Assembly (NCBI RefSeq): GCF_030148435.1
Contig: NZ_JASBTN010000038.1
Location: 27,142 to 91,141 of the forward strand
Direction of reading: 5' to 3'
DNA from: Aliiroseovarius sp.
GTDB lineage: Bacteria > Pseudomonadota > Alphaproteobacteria > Rhodobacterales > Rhodobacteraceae
DNA: 64,000 bases
Part shown: positions 37,307 to 45,129 of the stretch, piece after piece
Layout of the letters: each line of letters starts with the position of its first letter
Position numbering within the stretch: the first letter of the stretch is position 1
The notes under the pieces: model-generated
What the model was told of the DNA's origin: nothing
The model's input: only the letters and a program-made list of their open reading frames with translations
The model's database searches: none
Made by a program: the position numbers and the translations under genes

Positions 37307-38449
37307 TCACCCGGTGTGATCCACCACCTCGAGATGCTGCGCCAGCCCGTCGATGACCTCCATCCATTCCCGGACAAGGGCCGGTTCAGACGGGGCGGCC
37401 GTGACGCCCGGGTAGATGCGCCGCTTGAGCACGCTTTCCACGGCCATCGACACCGGGACAGACACCAGCCGCGCCATCGCCGTGCCATGCTCGTCCCCCC
37501 ATGCATCCATCACGTAGGTCTTGTGATAGGCGGTTTTACCGTCCCTTTCCGCCTTCAGCGCGACGCAGAGCACCACGCGATCCGGCTCGCCCTCATCATA
37601 GGCGTTGTCGGTCCAGAACTGGTCCGACATTTCCTTCAGGCGCGCATCGCCTTCCGGACCCGACAGGGTTTCGATTTCGGTAAACACGTCACCCCAGGCC
37701 GCGGCCCAGCCGTTCAGCCGCAGCGTGCCGCGCACGAACTGTTGCACCCTCCAGGCCGGATCGAACCTGTAATCCTCCATGAAGGGGATCGAGTCGCGGT
37801 TCGGGTAGACCTCGAAGCTTTCCGCCTCGGGCAGCGGGGCCTCGTAGCTGGAAATCGCGTCCCAGGGCCGCGCCACGTCAAACTCGGCGAAGTCACGGAT
37901 CGATTTCGAGGGCGAACGCAGCGCCTTCAACACGCCCAGGGGCGACCAGCTGAACTTGTAGCGGAACGGGTTGGCGTGTTTCGGGATGCCGCCGCAATAG
38001 CTTATGAAACTCAGGGCGTTATCTGCGTCACAGGCGTCCGAGGCGCGATAGTCCGCCACCAGCCAATGGGCCATCAGGTGGTCGATGCCCGGATCCAGTC
38101 CGACCTCGTTGACGCAGGCAACGCCCGCTGCCTTTGCGGCCGCGTCCAGCGCGCGCATCTCGGGGGCGATATAGCTCGACGAGACAAAATGCGCGCTTTT
38201 CGAAATGCAGAGCTCGGCCAGCGGCACGTGCCAGTCGCCGGGCAGCATGGACACCACAACGTCGCCCGGCGCCAGCACGCTGCCCAGCGTGTCGATGTCG
38301 AAGGCGCGGATGTCACCCGCGATGTCGCCCACCGCCTCCTGCGCCTTGTCGACGGTCCGGTTCCAGACAGTAACTACGTGGCCCCGCTCGATCAGGCGAC
38401 GCAGGCCGGGGATGGCCGACAGGCCGGTGCCACACCAATGAATGGTCAT
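37307..38449 (-). CDS. Saccharopine dehydrogenase (glutamate-forming type)
   Basis: 380 residues from ATG 38449, AGGGAG upstream. The N-terminal NAD(P)-binding fold (MTIHWCGTGLSAIPGLRRLI; VVTVWNRTVDKAQEAVGDIA) and the central VNEVGLDPGIDHLMAHWLV motif are those of saccharopine dehydrogenase/homospermidine synthase-like enzymes. With the preceding gene, two bases away, it makes up the two activities of lysine-ketoglutarate reductase/saccharopine dehydrogenase. It should split saccharopine into glutamate and aminoadipate semialdehyde in lysine catabolism. The direction in vivo is inferred. Confidence 0.87.
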   Translation of the reverse strand: MTIHWCGTGLSAIPGLRRLIERGHVVTVWNRTVDKAQEAVGDIAGDIRAFDIDTLGSVLAPGDVVVSMLPGDWHVPLAELCISKSAHFVSSSYIAPEMRALDAAAKAAGVACVNEVGLDPGIDHLMAHWLVADYRASDACDADNALSFISYCGGIPKHANPFRYKFSWSPLGVLKALRSPSKSIRDFAEFDVARPWDAISSYEAPLPEAESFEVYPNRDSIPFMEDYRFDPAWRVQQFVRGTLRLNGWAAAWGDVFTEIETLSGPEGDARLKEMSDQFWTDNAYDEGEPDRVVLCVALKAERDGKTAYHKTYVMDAWGDEHGTAMARLVSVPVSMAVESVLKRRIYPGVTAAPSEPALVREWMEVIDGLAQHLEVVDHTG

Positions 38450-38451
38450 GT

Positions 38452-39501
38452 TCAAACTCCCTGCATGTGTGTTTTGAATGTCGCTTCGGCCCGGCCCCAG
38501 ACACCCGCGTCGAGATCGCCCAGCGTCAGGAGCGACGGCAAGAGCTGCCCGGCGTAGTCGACCGAGCTTTCCACCGGCAGCATCGAGGGCAGGTTGTCGA
38601 TCGCCATCACGTCCAGCACCGGGGCATCGGCCACGCGCAGCGCGGGCGCGGCCCAGCTGGTGGCGCGGTCATAGACCGGGATCGGGTTGTAATCGCTGTC
38701 CGGGTCACAGGCGACGTCGCCGATGGCGGTCAGTTTGCGGTCGGCGGTCAGGGCCTCCTGCGGTACGAAGACCGGGGTGCCGGGACGGGCGAGTATGCAG
38801 TTGATGAACAGGTCGTGATCCAAGATTTCCGGGAACGGCCCGCCATGGGCGGTCTCGGCCATGTCCCATTTGGTCACGGTGATCCCCATTTCGGTCAGCA
38901 GGTCCGAGGCGCCGGTGCCCACCCGACCCAGCGCGCCGATGACGATGGCGGTGGGGGTGTCGAAACCGGCGATTTCGTGCTTCAGCTCGGCAACCAGCGC
39001 GTCCCTGCCCGGATAGGCGCCAACCGGCGGACAGACCTGCCCACGTTGCTGCGCGGCCCAGGTTTTCAGCGTCACCGCAGCACCGGCAAAACCCGCCCAG
39101 TAGCCGAAGGCGGCAACCCGGCGGCCGTCCTCGTTCACCAGATATTCCAGATCGTAGAGTGTGCCGCCGCCGGCCTTGAACCGCTCCAGCAGGGCACGGC
39201 CGGAGTGCTGGCCCTTGAAGGCATGGCCGAACATGATGTGGCGATGGGGCAGGGGGGTGCCGTCCTCGGGCAGCTCCTTCAGGCCGAAGATGATCGCATC
39301 GGCCGGGGCTTCGGGCCAGCTGTTTTCAGCCGCCAGCTCGCAGCCCGCGTCGATATAACCCTTGAGCGGAATGGCACGGACCGAGCTTTCCTCGACCGTT
39401 ACACGAATTCCTTTTGTGATCAGGGTCTTGGCGCCCTCGGGTGTCAGACCCACGCGGTCCTCGTTCGGGCGCTGTTCGGCGCGAACCCAGAGATGTGTCA
39501 T
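38452..39501 (-). CDS. Lysine-ketoglutarate reductase (saccharopine dehydrogenase, lysine-forming type)
   Basis: 349 residues from ATG 39501 with GAGGGAG upstream. The Lys1/alanine-dehydrogenase-like fold is clear: MTHLWVRAEQRPNEDRVGLT, IFGLKELPEDGTPLPHRHIM, FGHAFKGQHSG, and the dinucleotide motif IVIGALGRVGTGASDLL. It condenses lysine with 2-oxoglutarate to saccharopine in the catabolic pathway. Its ribosome site overlaps the stop of the histidine phosphatase gene and its own stop is two bases from the next start, so the three genes form one tight operon. Confidence 0.88.
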   Translation of the reverse strand: MTHLWVRAEQRPNEDRVGLTPEGAKTLITKGIRVTVEESSVRAIPLKGYIDAGCELAAENSWPEAPADAIIFGLKELPEDGTPLPHRHIMFGHAFKGQHSGRALLERFKAGGGTLYDLEYLVNEDGRRVAAFGYWAGFAGAAVTLKTWAAQQRGQVCPPVGAYPGRDALVAELKHEIAGFDTPTAIVIGALGRVGTGASDLLTEMGITVTKWDMAETAHGGPFPEILDHDLFINCILARPGTPVFVPQEALTADRKLTAIGDVACDPDSDYNPIPVYDRATSWAAPALRVADAPVLDVMAIDNLPSMLPVESSVDYAGQLLPSLLTLGDLDAGVWGRAEATFKTHMQGV

Positions 39502-39511
39502 GTTTTCTCCC

Positions 39512-40162
39512 TCAGAAATGCGTCTGCGCCACGTGGCGCTCGGGGGCCTCAAGGTGGGGCACCGCGTTGAATTGAGTCAGCGTCAGACCGACCGGCAGCA
39601 GGTGCATCTTGTGTACCGACGAATTCATGATCGGCAGAATGGCCCTTGTAAAGGGGCCGATATCGAGCCCCATCACCACCCGCGTCGCCATGCCGATGAA
39701 ACCGCCCGAGGTAAAGGCGATGACATTGTCGCCGGTCCCGGCCAGTTCGTGGATCACCTCGGAGACCCGGGTCTGGAAGTCGTGAAAACTTTCCGCCACG
39801 CCCTCGATCTTGCCCTCCTGCCAGGCCGAGAAGGTCAGGGGAAGGTGGTCGATGAACTCCTCATGGGTCGAGGGCACGGCGATGCCGAATTGCGCGTGCA
39901 TGCGTTCGGAGAGGTCGAAATAGCGCACCTCGTTCAGACGTTCGTCGACGGTGTATGTCTGAGCGCCCCATTCCTCGGCGGTTTGCCGGTGGCGGTTCAA
40001 CGAGCCGGTAACGACCTTGTCGAACCCGGCCCCGGTCGCGCGCATGTGTTCCCCCAGCCATCGCGCCTGCTGGCGGCCCAGATCGGACAGGCGGTCATAG
40101 CCGGTCTCGGTCGTGGCCGTATTGTTGGCCTGGCCGTGGCGAATGAGGGTGAGGCTGGTCAT
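39512..40162 (-). CDS. Histidine phosphatase superfamily protein
   Basis: 216 residues from ATG 40162. The phosphohistidine motif LTLIRHGQANN (His at residue 9) and the second His region are recognisable, with DRLSDLGRQQARWL and VVTGSLNRHRQTAEEWG, so it is a phosphoglycerate mutase-like phosphatase. Substrate unknown. It is the first gene of a three-gene lysine-catabolism operon, which is its only functional hint. Confidence 0.87.
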   Translation of the reverse strand: MTSLTLIRHGQANNTATTETGYDRLSDLGRQQARWLGEHMRATGAGFDKVVTGSLNRHRQTAEEWGAQTYTVDERLNEVRYFDLSERMHAQFGIAVPSTHEEFIDHLPLTFSAWQEGKIEGVAESFHDFQTRVSEVIHELAGTGDNVIAFTSGGFIGMATRVVMGLDIGPFTRAILPIMNSSVHKMHLLPVGLTLTQFNAVPHLEAPERHVAQTHF

Positions 40163-40223
40163 GGAACGCTCCGATCTGTTGGCGCATTGGTAGGCGAGGG
40201 TCTGGCAAGGGGAAAGGGCGGAT

Positions 40224-40257
40224 GCCTCCGGCGGGGATATTTTTTGGCAAGATAAAG
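40224..40257 (+). repeat. GGGGATATTT intergenic repeat, copy C
   Basis: GCCTCCGGCGGGGATATTTT followed by TTGGCAAGATAAAGA. The first 19 bases equal those of copy A at 16472. It sits between the divergent histidine phosphatase and formate dehydrogenase genes, so in this case it lies upstream of both. Confidence 0.78.
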
Positions 40258-40382
40258 ACCCGGGGGCCCGGATCGGTTCGGGTGTGGTCGCTCTGGCGCA
40301 AAAAGCGCGTGGTTTGTCGGCTTTGGAGGACTGCGACCCCGGCGGGCATGGTGTATACTGCCCGGACCACGCGGAGGCATGC

Positions 40383-43148
40383 ATGTCAGACGGAATCAAA
40401 TTCACCCTGGACGGGCGCGAAGTTGTCGCGCGCGATGGCGAAACCATCTGGGAGGTCGCCAAGCGCGAAGGCACGACCATCCCGCACCTGTGTCACAAGG
40501 ACCAGACCGGGTATCGCTCGGACGGCAATTGCCGGGCCTGCATGGTCGAAGTCGAGGGTGAGCGCACCCTGACGGCCTCCTGCGTGCGCGCGCCCGCCGA
40601 GGGCATGGTGGTCAGTTCCGACAATGCCCGCGCCAAGACCGCGCGCAAGATGGTGATGGAAATGCTGGTCGCCGACCAGCCTGCCCGCGAAGAGGCGCAT
40701 GACACCTCGTCGCATTTCTGGGACATGGCCGAGGCGCAGGGCGTGACCGAGAGCCGTTTTCCCAAGCTGGAAGAGGGCCGAATTCCGCTGCTGGACGACA
40801 GCCATGTCGCGATGCGTGTGAACCTGGATGCCTGTATCAGCTGCAACCTCTGTGTACGCGCCTGTCGCGAGGTCCAGGTCAATGACGTGATCGGCATGGC
40901 CGGGCGCGGCCATGATGCCTATCCGGTGTTCGACCAGGCTGATGACATGGGCGCCTCGACCTGCGTGGCCTGTGGTGAATGCGTTCAGGCCTGCCCGACC
41001 GGCGCGCTGATGCCCGCCACAGTTCAGGCCGACAAGCAGGATTTCGACAAGGAGGTCGAAAGCGTCTGCCCGTTCTGCGGCGTCGGCTGCCAGGTCTCGA
41101 TGAAGATCAAGGGCGACAAGGTCGTGCATGTCGAGGGCATCAACGGCCCCGCAAACGAAGGTCGCCTGTGTGTCAAGGGCCGCTTCGGCTTCGATTACAT
41201 CAACCACCCGCATCGCCTGACCAAGCCGCTGATCCGCAAGGACGGCGCCGAGAAAGGCCTGAACGTCGATCCCGCCAACCCGCTGACCCATTTCCGCGAA
41301 GCGACCTGGGACGAGGCGCTGGACGTCGCCGCCAGGGGTCTGATGCGCCTGCGCGACGAACATGGCGGCGAGGCCGTGGCCGGGTTCGGCTCCGCCAAGT
41401 GCACCAACGAAGAAGCCTACCTGTTCCAGAAATTCATCCGCCAGGGTTTCGCCCATAACAACGTGGACCACTGCACGCGCCTGTGCCACGCCTCCTCGGT
41501 GGCGGCGCTGTTGGAAAACGTCGGATCGGGCGCGGTGACGGCGAGCTTCAACGAGATCGAAAACGCCGATGTGGCGATCGTCATTGGGTCGAACCCGATC
41601 GAGAACCATCCCGTCGCGGCCACATATTTCAAACAGTTCACCAAGCGTGGCGGCAAGCTGATCGTGATGGACCCGCGCGGCGTCGGCATGGGGCGTTTTG
41701 CCACTCACCGCCTGCTGTTCAAGCCGGGCGCGGATGTGTCGATGCTGAACGCGATCATGCATGTGATCGCCGAGGAAGGTCTGCAGGACGATGACTATAT
41801 CGCCAGGCACACCGAGAACTGGGAGGCGATGCGCGAGCATCTGAAGGCTTTCTCGCCCGAGGACATGGAAGAGATCTGCGGCATCCCGGCCGAGGAGCTG
41901 CGTGCCGCCGCCCGCACCTTCGCGGCGGGCAGGAACGGCATGATCTTCTGGGGCATGGGCATCAGCCAGCACACCCACGGCACCGACAATTCCCGCTGCC
42001 TGATCAGCCTGGCACTGATGACCGGCAATGTGGGCCGTCCGGGCACGGGCCTGCACCCGCTCAGGGGCCAGAACAACGTGCAGGGGGCCTCGGACGCGGG
42101 GCTGATCCCGATGTTCTATCCGGATTACAAGCCGGTCGGCGACCCGGAGGTCCGCGCGAAATACCAGGCGCTCTGGGGCACGGACAACCTGTCGCCCGAC
42201 AAGGGTCTGACCGTGGTCGAGATCATGGATGCCGTGCATGATCGCAAGATCAAGGGCATGTATATCCTGGGCGAAAACCCGGCCATGTCGGACCCGGACG
42301 TGACCCATGTGCGCGAGGCGCTGGAGCGGATGGAATTCCTGGTCAGCCAGGACATCTTCCTGACCGAGACCGCCAGCTATGCCGATGTGGTCCTGCCCGC
42401 CGGCGCCTTTGCCGAGAAACGCGGCACCGTGTCCAACACCAACCGGACCGTGCAGATGGGCCGCCCCGCCGTGCCGCCGCCTGGCGAGGCGCAGGAGGAC
42501 TGGTGGATCACCACCGAGCTTGCGCGCCGCATCGGTCTGAACTGGACCTACGAACATCCGCGCGATGTCTATGCCGAGATGGAACAGGCGATGCCGTCGC
42601 TGGCGAACATCACCTGGGACCGTCTGGAGGCGCAGAACGCGGTGACATACCCGTCGCTCAGCCCGGAAGATCCCGGCCAGGCGGTCGTGTTCGGCGATGG
42701 TTTCCCGCGCGAAGGGGGCCGCGCGCGTTTCACCCCCGCCACGATCATTCCGCCTGCCGAACTGCCGGATGACGAATATCCGATGGTGCTGACCACCGGC
42801 CGTCAGCTGGAACACTGGCACACCGGTTCGATGACCCGCCGGTCGGTGGTGCTGGATGCAATCGAACCGGAAGCGAACTGTTCGATGAACCCCAAGACCC
42901 TGCGCGACATGGGTGTGGAACCGGGCGGCATGGTGCGCCTGACCACCCGTCGTGGTTCCGTCACCGTGATGGCGCGGGCCGATTACGCGATTGCCGAGAA
43001 CATGGTCTTTCTGCCCTTCGCCTATGTCGAGGCGGCGGCGAACATGCTGACCAACCCGGCACTGGACCCCTATGGCAAGATTGCCGAGATGAAATTCTCG
43101 GCCGTGCGGGTCGAAAAGGCCAACGATGCGGGGATCGCGGCAGAGTAA
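40383..43148 (+). CDS. Formate dehydrogenase alpha subunit (molybdopterin, FdsA/FdhF-like)
   Basis: 921 residues from ATG 40383 with GGAGG upstream. Domains in order: 2Fe-2S ferredoxin (CHKDQTGYRSDGNCRACMVE), an NADH-dehydrogenase-G-like His/Cys region, two 4Fe-4S clusters (CISCNLCVRACREVQ; CVACGECVQACPTGAL), the Mo-domain cluster (CPFCGVGCQV...LCVKGRFG), then the catalytic core with Cys368 in HCTRLCHAS where other enzymes have selenocysteine, and a C-terminal molydopterin dinucleotide domain (LTTGRQLEHWHTGSMTRR). It oxidises formate to CO2. The beta/gamma diaphorase subunits and fdhD are not adjacent. Confidence 0.93.
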   Translation: MSDGIKFTLDGREVVARDGETIWEVAKREGTTIPHLCHKDQTGYRSDGNCRACMVEVEGERTLTASCVRAPAEGMVVSSDNARAKTARKMVMEMLVADQPAREEAHDTSSHFWDMAEAQGVTESRFPKLEEGRIPLLDDSHVAMRVNLDACISCNLCVRACREVQVNDVIGMAGRGHDAYPVFDQADDMGASTCVACGECVQACPTGALMPATVQADKQDFDKEVESVCPFCGVGCQVSMKIKGDKVVHVEGINGPANEGRLCVKGRFGFDYINHPHRLTKPLIRKDGAEKGLNVDPANPLTHFREATWDEALDVAARGLMRLRDEHGGEAVAGFGSAKCTNEEAYLFQKFIRQGFAHNNVDHCTRLCHASSVAALLENVGSGAVTASFNEIENADVAIVIGSNPIENHPVAATYFKQFTKRGGKLIVMDPRGVGMGRFATHRLLFKPGADVSMLNAIMHVIAEEGLQDDDYIARHTENWEAMREHLKAFSPEDMEEICGIPAEELRAAARTFAAGRNGMIFWGMGISQHTHGTDNSRCLISLALMTGNVGRPGTGLHPLRGQNNVQGASDAGLIPMFYPDYKPVGDPEVRAKYQALWGTDNLSPDKGLTVVEIMDAVHDRKIKGMYILGENPAMSDPDVTHVREALERMEFLVSQDIFLTETASYADVVLPAGAFAEKRGTVSNTNRTVQMGRPAVPPPGEAQEDWWITTELARRIGLNWTYEHPRDVYAEMEQAMPSLANITWDRLEAQNAVTYPSLSPEDPGQAVVFGDGFPREGGRARFTPATIIPPAELPDDEYPMVLTTGRQLEHWHTGSMTRRSVVLDAIEPEANCSMNPKTLRDMGVEPGGMVRLTTRRGSVTVMARADYAIAENMVFLPFAYVEAAANMLTNPALDPYGKIAEMKFSAVRVEKANDAGIAAE

Positions 43149-43189
43149 CTGACTGTCCCATAACGATATCCCGGCACCGGCCGGTGGCG

Positions 43190-43213
43190 CGCCCCGTGGA
43201 ATTCCGCGGGGCG
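43190..43213. repeat. Near-perfect palindrome after the formate dehydrogenase gene
   Basis: CGCCCCG and CGGGGCG flank a GGAATTCC centre with one mismatched pair, 42 bases after the stop. It could be the 3' stem of the transcript; no T-run follows. Confidence 0.6.
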
Positions 43214-43356
43214 TTGCGACTTATTCCTTCCGCAAATTGCTCCGCGACCCCTGACCACCACCCGCGTCGCCCTGGCCTGACGGCCGGGGCCGCGCGGAAG
43301 GGTCCGTGGGCGAGTGCCGCCAGGCTGGAGCCGTTCGGACCACGGTCGCAGTTGCA

Positions 43357-43776
43357 TCATGCCGAGACGATGACCAGACCCGCGCCCGCCCACAGGGTAA
43401 TAGGCACGAGGATGATCCAGTAGAGCTTCTCGTCCTTCAGGTGCCATCCGGGTGCATCCCGGGCTGCCAGCGCCATGCGCAGGCAGACGATTGGCCAATA
43501 GATGGTTACACACAGGGCGCCGCCGATCACCAGCGGCGCCCATGCCGCGCCCAGGGCGTGAGCTGCCAGGCCCGCTCCCAGCAAGGGCACGTAGAAGACC
43601 AGATCGGCGAATGCGAACCCCTTGAAGAAGGCAACGCCAACCTCGGTGATTTCACCTGCGGTTTCCTGAAAACCGTGGCGCTCTGCAAAGGCATAGCTGA
43701 CTGCCGCCGTGCATTGTGTCGCCACCAGGTAGATGAAAAGCAACCAGCCGGGGATTTGAATGAACCAGAATGTCAT
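43357..43776 (-). CDS. Hypothetical four-helix membrane protein
   Basis: 139 residues from ATG 43776 (GAGGGAG about 13 bases upstream). Four membrane segments are visible: WLLFIYLVATQCTAAVSYAF, ADLVFYVPLLGAGLAAHALG, APLVIGGALCVTIYWPIVCL and LYWIILVPITLWAGAGLVIV. The family is not one I can name. It follows the 53-residue membrane gene by 28 bases on the same strand and is probably the last gene of that group. Confidence 0.7.
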   Translation of the reverse strand: MTFWFIQIPGWLLFIYLVATQCTAAVSYAFAERHGFQETAGEITEVGVAFFKGFAFADLVFYVPLLGAGLAAHALGAAWAPLVIGGALCVTIYWPIVCLRMALAARDAPGWHLKDEKLYWIILVPITLWAGAGLVIVSA

Positions 43777-43804
43777 GATCGTCGAACAGCTCCCTCAAGA
43801 TGTT

Positions 43805-43966
43805 TCAGAGGCCCATCGCCGCCTTCAATGCCGGCAGTATCGCCGCCGCCACGATCCCCACCACCGCGCCGATGCCCAGCCGCAGGACGGGGCGGCCCAG
43901 CGTGGGGGCGGACCAGCTCAGGACCGCGCAGATCACCGCGTAGAAGACTAGCGCAACCGGGTCCAT
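43805..43966 (-). CDS. 53-residue membrane protein, overlapping the MAPEG gene
   Basis: Starts at ATG 43966 in a TGATG overlap with the stop of the MAPEG-family gene and ends at TGA 43805. The product (MDPVALVFYAVICAVLSWSA, then RLGIGAVVGIVAAAILPALK) has two hydrophobic segments separated by a short basic turn, a hairpin-like inner-membrane peptide. The overlap implies translational coupling. No family is known to me. Confidence 0.62.
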   Translation of the reverse strand: MDPVALVFYAVICAVLSWSAPTLGRPVLRLGIGAVVGIVAAAILPALKAAMGL

Positions 43967-44364
43967 CAGATCGCACTCAACACGCGCAGGGCGAGGCCTG
44001 CGGTGGACAGGGCGGCGACGGCGAAGGCCAGGGTTCTCAACACGGTAATGCCCGCGCAGTAGATCACGTAATGGGCCACGATGCCGACGAAGAAGGTCGA
44101 GGCCAACAGCCCCGGGTAGGGGTCTTCGGGGATCAGCACCATGGCCATCACGGCCAGCGGGCCGAAGGCCACGAAAGCCTCGACATTAACCCGGTGCGCG
44201 CGCATGGCACGCTGGGCCCAGGCCGATTGCGGGCGGGCGTTGGGATCGTAATTCGCCAGCGCGCCCATCAGGCCCCGGGTGGCAATGCGGTCAAGAATGT
44301 AGGGCACCCAGGACAGCGCCACCCACAGCGCGGTCAGGGCGGTATAGAACTGCAGTTTGTCCAT
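43966..44364 (-). CDS. MAPEG family membrane protein
   Basis: 132 residues, ATG 44364 with GGAGGAGCG upstream. Four helices and the motif RAMRAHRVNVEAFVAFGPLA identify the MAPEG superfamily (eicosanoid and glutathione metabolism-like membrane proteins), whose bacterial members mostly lack known substrates. FVGIVAHYVIYCAGITVLRT is the conserved third/fourth-helix region. It lies 63 bases after the response regulator and overlaps the following small gene. Confidence 0.87.
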   Translation of the reverse strand: MDKLQFYTALTALWVALSWVPYILDRIATRGLMGALANYDPNARPQSAWAQRAMRAHRVNVEAFVAFGPLAVMAMVLIPEDPYPGLLASTFFVGIVAHYVIYCAGITVLRTLAFAVAALSTAGLALRVLSAI

Positions 44365-44427
44365 AATCTCGCTCCTCCTGTGGTAGAGGATAGCACAGAC
44401 GCCGGATTTTCCTGAATGCGGGCGGGA

Positions 44428-45129
44428 TCACCCCCAGCGCACGTCGCCCAGAAAGATGTAGCCCGCCCCGTAGATCGTCTTGATCAGGCGCGGGTTCTTC
44501 GGGTCCTCGCGCAGCTTGGTGCGCAGGCGCGAGATGCGCACGTCCATGGCGCGGTCGAAACTTTCACCGGCGACCCCGCCCAGGCTCTCCTGCATCTGGG
44601 CCCGCGAGATCAGCCGCTTGGGCGCGTCCAGGAACAGGCGCAACACTTCGCCCTCGGCATGGGAGAACGTGACCTCCTCGCCCCTGTCGTCCTCCAGCAC
44701 GTAGCGGTCGAAATGCGCGGTCCAGCCGGCAAAACGCGCGGTGTTCGATGCCAGCGGGTCGGGTTTGGCCGAGCGGAGACGCGCGCGCACGCGGGCCACG
44801 ACCTCGGCGGGTTCGAAGGGCTTGATGATGTAGTCATCCGCCCCCAGCTCCAGCCCGGTCACGCGGTCCTGCACCTGCGCCCGGCCCGAGATGATGATGA
44901 TCGAGGCACCCGATTCCAGCGCCAGGCGATGTACCAGGGTCAGCCCGTCACGGTCGGGCAGGCCCAGGTCGACCAGGCAGACGTCTGGGGCCATCGAGGC
45001 CAGAGCGGCCTCGAATTCGGTGGCGCGGGCAAAGCTCGCGGTGCGAAACCCCGCGTCTTCCAGTGCGCCCGACAGCATGCGGCGGATTTCCGGCTCGTCA
45101 TCCAGAATGGCAACCAAGGGTTGGGTCAT
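44428..45129 (-). CDS. OmpR-type response regulator
   Basis: 233 residues. The receiver domain has the acidic pair in AILDDEPEIRR, the phospho-acceptor Asp in PDVCLVDLGLPDRDG, and the Lys in DDYIIKPFEP. A winged-helix DNA-binding domain occupies ~135-230 (FSHAEGEVLRLFLDAPKRLI; SRLRTKLREDPKNPRLIKTI). Its ATG overlaps the TAA of the kinase gene (TAATG), so it is translated with the kinase. Target genes are not known; the divergent acyl ligase and transporter operon is a candidate. Confidence 0.93.
   Translation of the reverse strand: MTQPLVAILDDEPEIRRMLSGALEDAGFRTASFARATEFEAALASMAPDVCLVDLGLPDRDGLTLVHRLALESGASIIIISGRAQVQDRVTGLELGADDYIIKPFEPAEVVARVRARLRSAKPDPLASNTARFAGWTAHFDRYVLEDDRGEEVTFSHAEGEVLRLFLDAPKRLISRAQMQESLGGVAGESFDRAMDVRISRLRTKLREDPKNPRLIKTIYGAGYIFLGDVRWG

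Noticed and set aside
40386..42821. 811-codon open frame opposite the formate dehydrogenase gene
   Set aside because: Same antisense artefact. The plus strand encodes a complete enzyme with all cofactor motifs.
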